Made by a program: the position numbers and the translations under genes. 64,000 nt of DNA from NCBI GenBank assembly GCA_037179515.1, contig JAXCGZ010005728.1:1-64000 (forward strand). The letters run 5' to 3'. Source of the stretch: Halocaridina rubra. Lineage: Eukaryota > Arthropoda > Malacostraca > Decapoda > Atyidae. Shown here piece by piece: positions 32,601 to 42,832 of the stretch. A model generated the notes under the pieces. It did not search any database and was not told where the DNA came from. It saw nothing but the letters and a program-made list of their open reading frames with translations. Every line of letters starts with the position of its first letter. Within the stretch, counting starts at the first letter, position 1.

Positions 32601-33225
32601 ACAAAGTACGTATTATCACCACCATCCTCAGCCACTACCACAGGACAACCAACCTTGGAAAAGCCATCAATCTTGCCTGGATTCCCAGCCATGTCGGCAT
32701 CAAGGGAAATGAGGAAGCGGATCAAGCCGCCAAACATGCCACTCTTAGAGCAGAAATCCAAATATCTCTGCCTCCTGGGATTCAACAGAAAAAAACAAAG
32801 CCACCAAGTCACTCCTTAGCGTCTTAATAACTAAACACAACTTCTGCACAGACATTGTCTCCCCCTCCACCCGGAGGTACAAAGCCACCACTGATGTTCA
32901 GCGAATCACCCTGCTTAAGAACCTTCAACGAAGCACGGCGGTCAATGGGTACCATCTGAGACTCGGGTACAAGTGCACCTGGTGAATAGTGGATGATATC
33001 ATCAGGGAATGCACCTTTTGCCAGGTAGCCTCACCACATCCACTGCTCCACTACATCCTCAAATGTGATTCCTTTTCAGAAATTTGACGGAAAACTGGTG
33101 CCCCTGCAACATCCAGCGAAGATCCAAATGCCCTTCATGTTGCTAGCTCCATAATCAGACTAGCAACAAACAACTAGATGAACAGTCTACTAAATATCAT
33201 CAGTCAATACTCTCCACCAAGATAA
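29687..33225 (+). pseudogene. Family B ORF2, heavily broken copy 4
   Basis: Endonuclease motifs are readable (MSNLGILHWNAHGLRHK, GGDFNSHHP, SDHYRIH) with a TAG near 29858. RT pieces: YIFFLDLERAFEIANVP, GGILSPFLFNCLM, FNYADDFALV at about 31580. RNase H pieces lie between 32390 and 32750: LSDSKGAL and HVGIKGNEEADQAAK remain, while ELVAIAN has become EHVAIAN. The C-terminal FCQVASPHPLLHYIL block is present before the stop at 33225. Two deletions and at least ten stops or shifts rule out function. Confidence 0.85.
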
Positions 33226-33550
33226 CCATGTAATAACTCTCTCTCACCACCAAAATAGGAATTCATTTTATTGTTTGATGTAAACTAATAATCCTCAACG
33301 GAACACTTATGTTTTCCACTATCCTTACAGTTTTGCACAACCTCACCTGCGGGCCAAAATAGGAAAGTCCGATCGCCCTCATGAGTGAGTGCCACCAACA
33401 TTAACCAGATTTCACCCCACCTCCGTGCCAAAATAGGAAAGCCCATTCGCCCTCAGGCACGAATACCACCTCCAATCAACAAAATCTTACCCCACCTGTG
33501 GGCCAAAAAGGGAAGGTCCGCTCACCCTCAAGGGAGAACATCAACAAAAA
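33226..33550 (+). repeat. Family B 3' UTR with three about 70-bp units, clearest copy
   Basis: Units at roughly 33340-33410, 33411-33480 and 33481-33550 each hold CACCTGCGGGCC or a variant, an AAA(T)AGGAAAG or GGGAAGGTCCG block and C(T/G)CCCTCA, ending ATCAACAAAAA directly at the target duplication. Confidence 0.75.
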
Positions 33551-33559
33551 ATCTCAGTT

Positions 33560-35198
33560 GTGGCAAATATGCTAAGAAAATAAATAAACTAAACTCTAAT
33601 GTCAAACAGAAATTTTTTCATAATTTGTTTAATCATATTGTTATTTATAAAATTGTAATGTCAATAATACATGATCTCTATATAAAAATCTCCCTCCTGT
33701 TTCTCTGTTTTCTGTCTTTTTCTCATGTATGATGCTGTATTCCTAGTGGGTATGCTTACGTAATTTTTTTTTATTGTAAAATTGCTCTTGATAATAAATT
33801 TTGTAATATTATAAAAATTGCTCCTGCTGATAATTTTGTTATAAATTTGACCCTGCTGATATGACATTAGCGTCTGGACACAAAGAACGCTCAGCAGATT
33901 TCCACCAGTAAACTATTTTGCCCATAAATATTTCTCATTTCTTTGGTTTGCTTCCGCTTGTTGTACCTAAAATACTGTCTTTCCCTTGCATGTCTGTTAT
34001 AATTGCCTGCCAGTGACCACCACTATTGTAAAAAAATCATTGGGGGACGATTTAATGCTTTGAATAAACTTTACAGGCTGGCCGAATGATGATGTCACCA
34101 AGAGGGATGCTTGATCACTCTCAGTTGGTGGCCAAACACCACAGAAGCAAGATTTTGCCTCAGCAGTCACAATTCCTCCAAACTACTTTCATGGGAGCAG
34201 TCTTTACAGGAATTCATCTGGCACAAATATGGTGAGAGATTGGTCAAGCAAATTGGGAATTTGAGAAACTTGTTAAATATGTTACTAGTCAAATCCATTA
34301 CTGTTCAAACCCTAAGTGATTTTTCTCAGTTCCATTCCTATATAAGCGAATCTCATTTGCCAAATTTAATTTTTTGACATGGAAGTTACCGCTGATATAT
34401 ACTGATAAGAAATATCTTTTACTGCGGATGCCCAGGCAAAATTTTGCCCTCAGAAGATTGCTCCTTACTATGTAAAAATCTATCCCTTCTCCTAACGAAT
34501 TCCAATTTCATTTCACCCCTTTCTATCATCATAAATAAAGTGTTTTACATCAACACTCGTAAATAAAGTGCTTTATGCAATAAATTGGAAGTAATTTATA
34601 AGGTGGTTTATGCCCTTTTGGCACTGCAAACATTTCTTGATAACCAAAATTTAATGAATACATATTTATCATAGATTCTTCCTTTTTCGTAAATAAAGTG
34701 TTTTACAATATAAACTGCAAATAATTAATATGCAATTTTGCCCTATTGGCATGTTAGAAAAAATATTTATCTTTAGCTGTGACTAAAAAAATATATTTTC
34801 ATGCAGTAAAATAATATTGGAAGCTCATTATTTGTGTGCTCATGCCTTCAGTTTTCCCATTATTAACTGTGTGTCATTTCTATTTCTGCAAAAGTAGTGT
34901 CCTCTATTCTTTGAGTTGAGGATAAAGTCTTGGCATCAGTCTGTGTGTCGGGAATCAAAATTGTGCTCACTATCTCCGGGTTTCGAGGCTGCATTCCATA
35001 AATTAAAAGTTTTTGAATTATTCCAGTTTTTCAGAATTACTTAAATATTTTTTAGTATGCTATTGCATTTCCAAAATTAAAAGAAAGTTGAATCTGAGTT
35101 TCATTTAACTGAGTAGTGGTGTTAGGGTGTGAGAGTAATATCTGTCCTGTATTTTGTGAGCTCTTAACCGAGTACAGTACCTTGAGTCCCCTTAGGTA
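33560..35198 (+). repeat. Family F repeat, right part after the family B insertion
   Basis: Begins with the E segment (AACTAAACTCTAATGTCAA), then follows the same order of blocks as 60970-62920: AAAAATCTCC, TTTGACCCTGCTGA, CAAAGAACG, GAATTCATCTGGCACAAA, CTCAGAAGATTGCT, the GTAAATAAAG minisatellite, ACTCATTATTTGTGTGCT-like text, and a 3' end GAGTCCCCTTA. It contains no credible ORF. Together with 26664-26866 it forms one F copy split by family B. Confidence 0.7.
34515..34810 (+). repeat. About 140-bp minisatellite inside family F
   Basis: Imperfect tandem units with GTAAATAAAGTG(T/C)TTTA, a TGCAAATAATTAAT-like block, TTTTGCCCT.TTGGCA and CAAAATTTAATGAATACAT. Two to three units here. Arrays of the same unit are at 61900-62470 and, antisense, 57490-57975. 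Confidence 0.65.
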
Positions 35199-35241
35199 AA
35201 ACAGGACCTTAACAACATCCTTCCCCTAGCACTCTCTACAT

Positions 35242-35444
35242 TGGATTCGGTTTTACGTCACGAACTCCCTTTTCTACTAAGGGCTAAGACGGTTGCCTTC
35301 TTGAGAAGGACTTGTTTTGGCAGATGTAATTGTTACCCTGAGTGTATACCCTTACTAACCTCAGTCCGTGATGGGGCGCGAACCCTCGACCTGCCGCCTC
35401 AGAGTCGCGGATGCAACCATTTAGCCACGGGGACTACACCCTGA
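35242..35444 (-). mobile_element. tRNA-derived SINE with 12-bp target duplication
   Basis: On the minus strand the element opens with a tRNA-like head: A-box-like TGGCTAAATGG (35427-35417) and B-box-like GGTTCGCGCC (35384-35375), about 33 bp apart, as in RNA polymerase III promoters. A non-tRNA body of about 110 bp follows. CACTCTCTACAT occurs at 35230-35241 and 35445-35456. SINEs are transcribed by Pol III and moved by LINE machinery. A tRNA gene proper is excluded because the acceptor stem does not close. Confidence 0.75.
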
Positions 35445-35456
35445 CACTCTCTACAT

Positions 35457-36393
35457 AACTTCCTTAATCATCAACATCGACTGTTCACCAGCAAAATCCT
35501 CCTAATGTGATCCCGCAGCTTTTCTCTTAATAAAGCCACATGGTATGCGCAACCATTGCACTATGGGATAATACCCCATCAATGTACCGCAAACAGAGAA
35601 TAGTTCCCTCCTTGCATGTGTATCGGGCACTTCAGGTACTTTATTACCTCTCTGAAACATTATCTTGCCTTCAACTTCAAAGCAGCTCCTCCATTTAGTG
35701 ACTCAGGGGGCTTGGTTATCAGTCCAAATTTCTTTTGGTGCCCAATCACCTCATCAGTAGAGACGTTAGTCTCATCCTCAAGGATGTCATCAATATATGA
35801 CCTTGCACACTCTTGATTTTTCATCGCTACTTAAAACATTCTTTAAAATCTTCGACACAATACAGGGTGCTGGGATCAACCCAAACCCCAATTGTGTAAG
35901 ACAAAACGTTTGACCCTTATAGTTATCTAGTTGGTATGGATGGCCACAATTCTTCATTAACTCTTATTGTAGGTAGGCTGACTCTAAGTCAACGATTGAC
36001 ACCTCCTCACCTGCATGACACCAATCACACAACGTCTCACTCCATTTTCAATCACCTGTGTGACATTCAAAATTGTTTGTTCAGTTCACGAAATTCACGC
36101 AATGGCCTTACTTTGTTTTTTGTGGTTGCTCCACAGCCATCAGGAAAGAATACTTGTGTTAACATCTTCCTTCCATGGCATGAGAATCAATTCTGTAACC
36201 CATCTATCTACTACCTTTTTGAACTCTTCTTTTTTCCAATCTCAAGCTTCTTATCATAAAAATTTATATTATTGTTTAATTTCATAGGTCGGTTATTCTT
36301 CCAAAACCACCTAACTGTCCATTTCTGCCCATCAAACATAGCATAGAAAGTTAAGTTTTCAATATCTATATTTGCACACTCCCTATCCTTCAC
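35457..36393 (-). pseudogene. G2 reverse transcriptase and start of RNase H region
   Basis: From 36393: ENLTFYAMFDGQKWTVRWFW and then VDRWVTELILMPW, which resembles the lead-in of a group of invertebrate gypsy-like polymerases. Several shifts later comes a block coding FVLHNWGLG, and then SYIDDILEDETN (about 35800-35780), the catalytic YxDD box. Further down ARRELFSVCGTLMGYYPI and WLRIPCGFIKRKA resemble the connection/RNase H part of such elements. At least eight stops or frameshifts. Class assignment rests on YIDD, the order after protease and the lead-in motif. Confidence 0.65.
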
Positions 36394-36408
36394 AAGAAGT
36401 TAGAGGAA

Positions 36409-37392
36409 ATGGTTATAAGCCTTGATGATAAAATTCGGAATATGGATGGAGAAATGAAAGAGAATGAAACAATCAGAGAACAAATAAGATCTTTGGAGGA
36501 AGCAAATAAAGCACAAGGGCAGGAGAGAAAGGAACTAGAAAAAAGAATAAAGAAGCTGGAAGGGGAAAAGAGTCAACTAGAATCTAGAATTTCTAAACAA
36601 GAAGATAAAAACAAACAGCTAAATGACAACCTAAAGGAATTAGATGTTAGTTCACTGCTCTCTTCTGAGAGAGACGAGATTGCTGCTTGGAATGTTCAGA
36701 TTAAGGAAAACATTGAACAGTTCAGAAAAGAGTTCCAGGAGCTGAATATGGAAAATGATGCCATGAAAACGTCCTTTGCTGATGCACTAAAGGGAAATGT
36801 GGCAGTAAAAGAGGCTGTAAAGGTGGTGGCACTGGAAAACATACAAACAGTTGACTATAAAGAGACAGTAATCAAAAAAATGAAAGACGTTGTGATGGAA
36901 AGGGCAAACCCACTCATCAGACAGGCACTTGATAAGGAGAAGACAGTGGTAATCTCAGGCATAAGTGAATCCCAGGAGCCAACATGGCAGGGGAGACTTG
37001 AAGAAAATAAAGCTAGCGTTGTAGACCTAATAAGAAAGCTTGGAGTAGTATGTGGTCCTGAGGATATTGTAAACATACACCAACTAGGTAAATATTCGAG
37101 GGAAGGAAAGCCGAGACCGACAAAAGTAACCTTTGAGAGAGGGGAAACATGTAGAGAAATATTGTTGAGAAAAAAAAGTCTAAAAGACCTTCAAGAATGC
37201 AAAGAAGTGTTCATTAGACGATACAGAACACAGGAAGAGATGGGAAAGATCAAAAACTTGTTGTAAGAGGCAAGAAGGTTAAATGATGAAAGAAATGAAG
37301 AAGAGAAGAAAAATTTTCGTTACAGAATACTTCCAGACAAAGGGGAGATAAAGAAGATAATGACAGAAGATCAGGGGATGGGGCCTCATTAA
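36409..37392 (+). pseudogene. Family A ORF1 with one nonsense mutation
   Basis: From ATG 36409 (MVISLDDKIRNMDGEM): acidic-basic coiled coil to about residue 110, then the conserved ISGISESQEPTWQGR and HQLGKYSREGKPRPTKV region, probably the RRM-like core. TAA at 37264-37266 replaces a Gln codon; the frame continues to the family stop at 37390-37392. The first 40 residues of the family protein are absent, cut by 5' truncation. Just downstream of the nonsense codon the heptamer AAATTTT (ORF1 frame A AAT TTT) is preserved in the ORF1/ORF2 overlap. Confidence 0.85.
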
Positions 37393-40216
37393 GATTGTTA
37401 TACACACATGCTGATGGATTAGCTGGTAAGGCAGTAGAATTAAAAGATAGGATCCACAACAGTAAGGCAGATATAGTAGCAATTACAGAGACTAAGTTGA
37501 GTGAGGACATAAACAGTGTCACAGTTTTTCCTAAGGGCTTCAGAATACTAAGGGTCGAAAGATCTGAGAGGACTGGTGGAGGGATAGCACTGCTCATAAG
37601 TGAGAGGATTCAAGTTGAAGAAATAAACTTGGCTATAGAAAGTGAGTTCAGGGAATTTCTTGTTGCTCGCATAAATACTGGGTCAGAGAGCATTATAATA
37701 ACTGTTGTATACAACCCACCAAGGAACCAAAATAGGCTTGAAATTTATGAGGAAAGTCATATAGGTACTATTGAAGTCATAAACTCAGTTGTTAACATGG
37801 CACGGGAGAAAAAATGTAGGATTTTGATTATGGGAGACTTTGATCATAAAGAGATAGATTGGATAAATCTTGACCCACACAGTGGTGAGGACTCATTTGG
37901 GGCAAGATTCCTAGATTGCGTACAAGGGAATTTCCTACACCAACATGTAATGGAACCAACAAGAGCCAGGGGTGGGGATGAGCCATCACTACTTGATCTA
38001 GTGTTCACAGATAATGTGTTGGATATTGAAAATATTGAGTATGAACCACCAATTGGAAAGAGTGACCACTGTGTGTTGTTGATGGAGTATATCATTGAAG
38101 ACATTCTTCCTGAGAGTAGAGGCACTGAGGACATGAGGAGGAACTATCCGAAAGGAGATTACATCAAAATGAATGAGCTTTTTGCAGTTATTGACTGGAG
38201 AACCTTATTTTACAACAAATATGTACAAGAAATGTATGACATCTTTTGTGAGAAATATGGGAAGATAGTAGATTGCTGCATACCTGTCACCAAAGTAGGT
38301 GTAATTCATGCCAGAGAGAAATGGTTCGATAATGTGTGTAAAAGAGCTAAGGAGTGGAGAGACAAATGCTGGAAAAGGTATAGGAGGAGAAAAAACATAA
38401 ATGCCTGGCAAACCTACAAAAGAGCAAGAAATGACTACCTAAGTAAAAGGAGAGAGGCAGAGAGAGATTATGAGAGGGACATCACCAGGAAGGCTAAAGA
38501 AAATCCCAAGCTTTTCCACAGCTTTATCAGAGGAAAACTGAAGGTAAAAGAACAGGTTTTAAGGCTAAAGAGAGCGGATGGAAGCATCACTGAGACGGAC
38601 GAAGAGATCTGCAAAGAATTGAACAAGGAGTTTCAGTCAGTATTTACAGTAGAAAATACCCCACCCCCTCAGATTGCAGTGATAGAAGCTCAAGGGCCGG
38701 TATTAGAGAACATCAACCTTACAGCCACAGAGGTATGCAAAGCGCTGATGGATTTAGATGTTCATAAAGCTACAGGTTCTGATGACATATCCCCTCATGT
38801 GCTTAAAAAATGCGCAAACAAAATATCAGTGGCACTAAGTATCATATTTAAGGAGTCACTGGAGTCGGGGGAGATTCCAAGATGCTGGAAACAAGCAAAT
38901 GTGATACCTATCTTCAAAAAGGGAAGGAGGGATACGGCTCTGAACTATAGACCAGTTTCCTTGACCAGCATAGTTGCAAAGTTATGGAGAAACTACTAAG
39001 GAAACATATCTCTCTTCACTTGGAATCCTTCAACTTTTTGTCAGTGAGGCAACATGGCTTCAGAGAAGGAAGATCAACAGTAACAAACTTATTAGAATTT
39101 TATGATGAGGTAAGCCAAATCTTACAGGAAAGAGAGGGCTGGGCAGATTGCATATTCCTAGACTTCCAGAAAGCGTTTGACACTGTTCCACATGGGAGAC
39201 TTATTAGGAAGCTGCAATCAATGGCTAGAATAGGTGGAAATGTCTTGGAATGGATAAAAACTTACTTAGAAGGAAGGGAACAGAGGGTTAGAGTAAGACA
39301 CTCAGTGTCTGAATAGAGAAGAGTTAGTAGTGGAGTTCCACAGGGTTCAGTTTTAGGGCCACTTTTGTTCCTTGTATATGTAAATGACCTACCAGAGTCT
39401 GTAAATTCATTCATGAATATGTTTGCAGATGATGCAAAGATTGTGAAGAAAGTAAAAAACGAGAACAATGGTAGAGAACTTCAGGAGGATCTAAATAATC
39501 TGCATGAGTGGTCAGAAAAGTGGCTAATGAAATTCAATACCTCAAAATGTAAGGTAATGAGAATGGGTACAAGTGCAAGAAGGCCCAAGCTTGACTACTC
39601 GGTGGCTGGAGTACAACTTCAAGAGACAGAAAATGAGAGAGATCTAGGAGTAAACATACTGGCAGATTTGTCTCCAGAAATACATATAAATGGCGTAGTA
39701 AGGGCAGCATATGCATCCTTTTCAAATGTAAGGGTAGCCTTCAGGCACATGGACAAGGAAATGTTCAGAAATATTTATGTAACCTATGTGAGGCCAAAAC
39801 TCGAATATGCAGCCCCCTTTTGGAATCCGCACTTGAAAAAGCACATAGCTAAGCTTGAAAAAGTTCAAAGACATGCCACGAAACTGGTGCCAGAAATATG
39901 CAATCTCGGTTATGATGAGAGGCTGAGGGAATTAGACTTGCCATCACTCGAAGCTAGAAGAGTAAGGGGGGATATGGTGACAGTCTTTAAATTCCTTCAT
40001 GGTTATGATAGAGTGGATAGGGATCGATATTTCGATATGGCTGGCTCTAGAACTAGAGGTCATAGTTTGAAGCTTCGTAAGAAAACTTGTTTGCAGGATG
40101 TAAGGAAATACTTTTTCAGTGTAAGAGTAGTTGATAATTGGAATTCGCTAAGTGAGGAGGTAGTTAATGCTATCTCAATCCATAGTTTTAAGGACAGGTA
40201 CGATAAGTATCACTAA
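37393..40216 (+). pseudogene. Family A ORF2: AP-endonuclease and reverse transcriptase
   Basis: Endonuclease (first 230 residues): LLYTHADGLAGK, ITETKLSED, MGDFDHKEIDW (usual Asn replaced by Asp in GDFN), GKSDHCVLLM. RT: TGSDDISPHVLKK, VIPIFKKGRRD, NYRPVSLTS, FLDFQKAFDTVPHG, GVPQGSVLGPLLF, FADDAKI. The C-terminus ends DRYDKYH at 40216; no RNase H. Two lesions: one base lost near 38976 and TGG-to-TAG near 39315. The frame is -1 relative to ORF1 and has no ATG upstream of the endonuclease motif, as in all copies here that retain the junction. The endonuclease nicks target DNA and RT primes from the nick. Confidence 0.88.
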
Positions 40217-40294
40217 GTCTAAAAATGGAACCAATCAGGAGACGGGAAGATACGAACTTTGGGCTCTTTCCCGTAAACACAATTAGGTAATCAC

Positions 40295-40624
40295 AGTATT
40301 CAGGTCAATCTCTTGCCTAACTGATACAACCCCAATGGAACCAAAACATACCCTTCCACAATTAGCAGTGACATCACTCAGTTGATTAATTACATCAACA
40401 CCATCAATTAAATTATCATACACCACAGTTCTCACTGTCAAATATTTACCACTAACACCTAGTTTTAACCAACTTCCACCCCTACATCTAATCTGACTTC
40501 CATCGAAAACATCAATATAAATATCACCTTCACACTGAGCCACGTAGTTGGAATGAACTACTTTTGTTGAACATCCTGTGTCTGCAAGTGCTTTTGCAGG
40601 CTCATTATTAATTACCACCTGCAC
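40295..40624 (-). pseudogene. G2 retropepsin-like protease
   Basis: An open frame coding INNEPAKALADTGCSTKVV (catalytic D-T-G) and later YDNLIDGVDVINQLSD. In retropepsins the second half carries a hydrophobic-G pattern such as this. It follows the zinc knuckles directly and is cut by the family A insertion at 40294; the polymerase continues at 36393 in the same frame. Confidence 0.75.
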
Positions 40625-40830
40625 AATTGGTAATACATTCTAATACACTTCGTTTCCCGAAGTACCCAAGTCCTGTTCTCGACAACAACTAGCTACATGA
40701 CCCATTTTATTACACCTAAAACACCAAGCTTTTTGTTCTTTGCAGTCTCTTATTTTATGAGGGCCACCACAGCAAAAACACTTCCCCTTAAACTGGCTAG
40801 TATCAGGTTAACCTGTTTCCTTTTCCTTAG
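40625..40830 (-). pseudogene. G2 gag zinc-knuckle (nucleocapsid) region
   Basis: Two CCHC knuckles in one frame: CFCCGGPHKIRDC and CFRCNKMGHVASC, spaced about 19 residues from first Cys to first Cys, ending with a TAG near 40640 before the protease. This is the RNA-binding end of gag. Confidence 0.75.
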
Positions 40831-41178
40831 GACTAGTCCTTATAACAGACACAGCTGATACACCACGCTGCTGCATGGCAAAAACATCAATTGGTTCACC
40901 TGTCCATTTCAAATGAACCAATTTGCCAAACACCATAAATGCATCATCAGTAAATGCAGTCCACAATTTTTCTTGAATTTTTCTGCATCAGCATGATCCT
41001 TATCACTCAATTCCAAACACAGTGCAAGCACATACCCTTCTAAATATGACAGAATAAAACTAGCCAAGTCCGATATCTTTTGGAACTTCGCAACCGAGGT
41101 TATCACCTTTAACCACGAAACGTCACCTTCATCGGTGAATGGCTTAATCATATCAGTGGTAACTTTGGATTTCACCAT
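40831..41178 (-). pseudogene. G2 gag N-terminal region
   Basis: ATG at 41178: MVKSKVTTDMIKPFTDEGDV, then WLKVITSVAKFQKISDLASF and YLEGYVLALCLELSDKDHAD. This pattern (an acidic opening, a Trp-Leu-Lys helix, LYLELSD) resembles capsid-like gag domains of invertebrate gypsy-type elements. One shift near 40970 separates it from a segment coding WTGEPIDVFAMQQRGV. Assigned by order before knuckles and protease. Confidence 0.6.
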
Positions 41179-41499
41179 TTTCAATCTCTCCTTCTCGAAA
41201 ACGATGTCTATGCCTAGATAGCTTGTAATTAAAAACCGTCTCTGTAGTACTCACCTCAATGGCAATTGTCGGACGAACAAATAAAGTTGACCACAAAGAG
41301 ATTGGAATAAGGCAAAAAAGCTTATGACCTATTTCTACGACGACAAAGAAATATAAACAACAATCGGAGCTCTTGAGCAAAGCCTTCTACGTCTTTTCTT
41401 ATTAACAACAGCGAATGAACTCCCCATAGTGTTGCCAACTAATACCCAATACCAAAATACACTACATAACTTTAGCAAAATGGTGGACCATTCCCTTAT
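41179..41499. other. G2 upstream flank, no feature resolved
   Basis: Should contain the G2 leader or 5' LTR on the minus strand, but no repeat partner was found in the window. Confidence 0.3.
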
Positions 41500-42360
41500 A
41501 AAAAATTAGCATTCTAATAAACTTATGTAAATCAGAGAAATCCCTAGGCTTAGCAAAATTAACATTATAAGACTGTTAATGAGGAACAGGTTTCAGGCCT
41601 ATTGAAGTTAAAGAATATCCTAAATATTCAATCTCCTTTTTAAAACTTACATTTTTACAGACACTTTGAAATTGTATCTATTTCATATGTGAATGACTTG
41701 TTTTAAATGCTTCTTATGATCTTCCTCTGTTTTTTAAAATATTAAGCTATCAGCTAAGTATATGAATACCAAATCAAGATCTCCAAATAAGCTATCCATC
41801 AGGCATTGAAATTTAGCAGGGGCATTTCAAAGGCCATATGACATACAAATAAGCCAAATGGGGTGATTACTGTTGTTCTTTTCAACATATGATGGATTCA
41901 CTGGAATCTGATGATTAGCCTTGAGGAGATCGACTTTACAAAGTATACTTTTCTTGCACAGTTTTAAAGATACTCTAATTGATATATGGCAACAGATACT
42001 TGTCTGGTTTGGTGACAGTATTCAGATGCCTAAAATCACCACAAATCCTCCATTCACTTGGTTAATGCTTAGAATCTAAATGCATTGGTGAACCCCATGG
42101 CAAATATGAGGGCTGTATAGTGACCATATTTAACATGTGCTTAAATGCTTCTTTAGCAACAGCATATTTATCCGGGGCCAAAGACCAACATTTACCAAAT
42201 GTCGGTAAAAAACTACCTGCATAAATATAATGATATTCATTACAAGTTTTATCAGTTTCAACCCTATAGGGCTTAGGAAACACACACATACATGGCCTCA
42301 TTCCCCCTTGTAAGGGGGATGACCGAGCCAAGAAACAGGCATTCACCAAGATGCACACAT
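41500..42360 (-). pseudogene. G4: Ty3/gypsy reverse transcriptase remnant
   Basis: Reads right to left: LAPDKYAVAKEAFKHMLNM (RT lead-in), PWGSPMHLDSK, WRICGDFRHLNTVTKPDKYL (motif around the YRxLN box), CKVDLLKANHQIPV (motif A, catalytic Asp), PAKFQCLMDSLFGDLDLVF, then YLADSL where YLDD is expected, then TEEDHKKHLKQV. Many stops. It is distinct from G2 and may be the polymerase of the same family as the gag/integrase remnant G3 at 43684, but lies in the opposite orientation. Confidence 0.75.
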
Positions 42361-42399
42361 ATCTCATCCACTCCTCTTAGCTCCTTGGGGAAAAAGGGT

Positions 42400-42736
42400 T
42401 GCCACATTTCCCCTCTTTCCACTCTACTTGGATCACCTTCAAGGTAGTCAGGCAAGGATATTCTACAATGAGGCCTGACGGCCGCATCTGGTTTACCCCC
42501 ACCGCTTCATCACATAGCAACTCTCTCACACCCGTCCATCCCAGATCACTGAGCCAGCAGGTGCGAGAAATCCCTTGGCCATTGTCACCTATACACAATC
42601 TTCCTCCACTCATTACTATCTCTTGCACGCTCTCTTCCCTGCTCCACTGACATTCCATGTGCATGCAGTGCCCTTTTCAAGCCTTCCATCCATCTCATTC
42701 TAAGTCTCCCTCTTGACCTAACTCTAAACACTCCTG
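42400..42736 (-). pseudogene. RTE-like non-LTR ORF2 C-terminal fragment
   Basis: On the minus strand: RSRGRLRMRWMEGLKRALH, HGMSVEQGRER and, after a shift, ARDSNEWRKIV. A basic R-G-R-(x)-RW-(hydrophobic) motif followed by an RDxxEWR motif is typical of the region after RT in RTE-type and related elements. The fragment is short, and its ends could not be set precisely. Confidence 0.5.
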
Positions 42737-42832
42737 CACTAAGTACAAAATGGAACCGATCAGGAGACGAGAAGATACGAGCTTTGGGCTCTTTCCCGTA
42801 AACACAATTAGGTAATTACAATTAGGTAATTA
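42737..42832 (+). mobile_element. Family A 3' end only, extreme 5' truncation
   Basis: Contains only the last about 65 bp of the element (ACAAAATGGAACCGATCAGG, GAGCTTTGGGCTCTTTCCCG) and two tail units with a C-to-T variant (AATTAGGTAATTAC twice). It is inserted between the RTE-like fragment and unassigned DNA. Confidence 0.8.

Larger units (their letters stand above)
26867..33550 (+). mobile_element. Family B copy 4, longest copy, 9-bp target duplication
   Basis: Flanked by ATCTCAGTT on both sides, so its ends are defined: 6684 bp. It has the longest leader (1355 bp), then ORF1, ORF2 and 3' UTR. It has several in-frame stops and two internal deletions relative to copy 3: about 60 bp near 30330 and about 75 bp near 31983. 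It is therefore older or less constrained than copy 3. Confidence 0.92.
36394..40294 (+). mobile_element. Family A copy, nearly full length, inserted in G2
   Basis: Starts within the first codons of ORF1 and ends with one 14-bp tail unit. Both flanks are G2 protease/RT sequence, and no target duplication beyond a shared CAC is visible. It is very similar to the copy at 53065-57029 (about four amino-acid differences in 285 ORF1 residues), so the insertion or its source is young compared with the old antisense copies. Confidence 0.9.
35199..41178 (-). mobile_element. G2: second Ty3/gypsy-like element, antisense, interrupted by a SINE and a family A copy
   Basis: Right to left: gag (41178), two zinc knuckles, protease (to 40295), family A insertion (40294-36394), reverse transcriptase (36393-35640), RNase H-like remnant, SINE, end near 35199. 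Across the family A insertion the G2 reading frame joins without loss or gain of frame. The order is gag-PR-RT-RNH, the usual gypsy order, and the sequence is unlike G1. LTRs were not recognised. Confidence 0.7.

Noticed and set aside
35936..36287. Two overlapping plus-strand frames of about 100 codons
   Set aside because: They are antisense to the G2 reverse transcriptase, whose motifs are recognisable on the minus strand.
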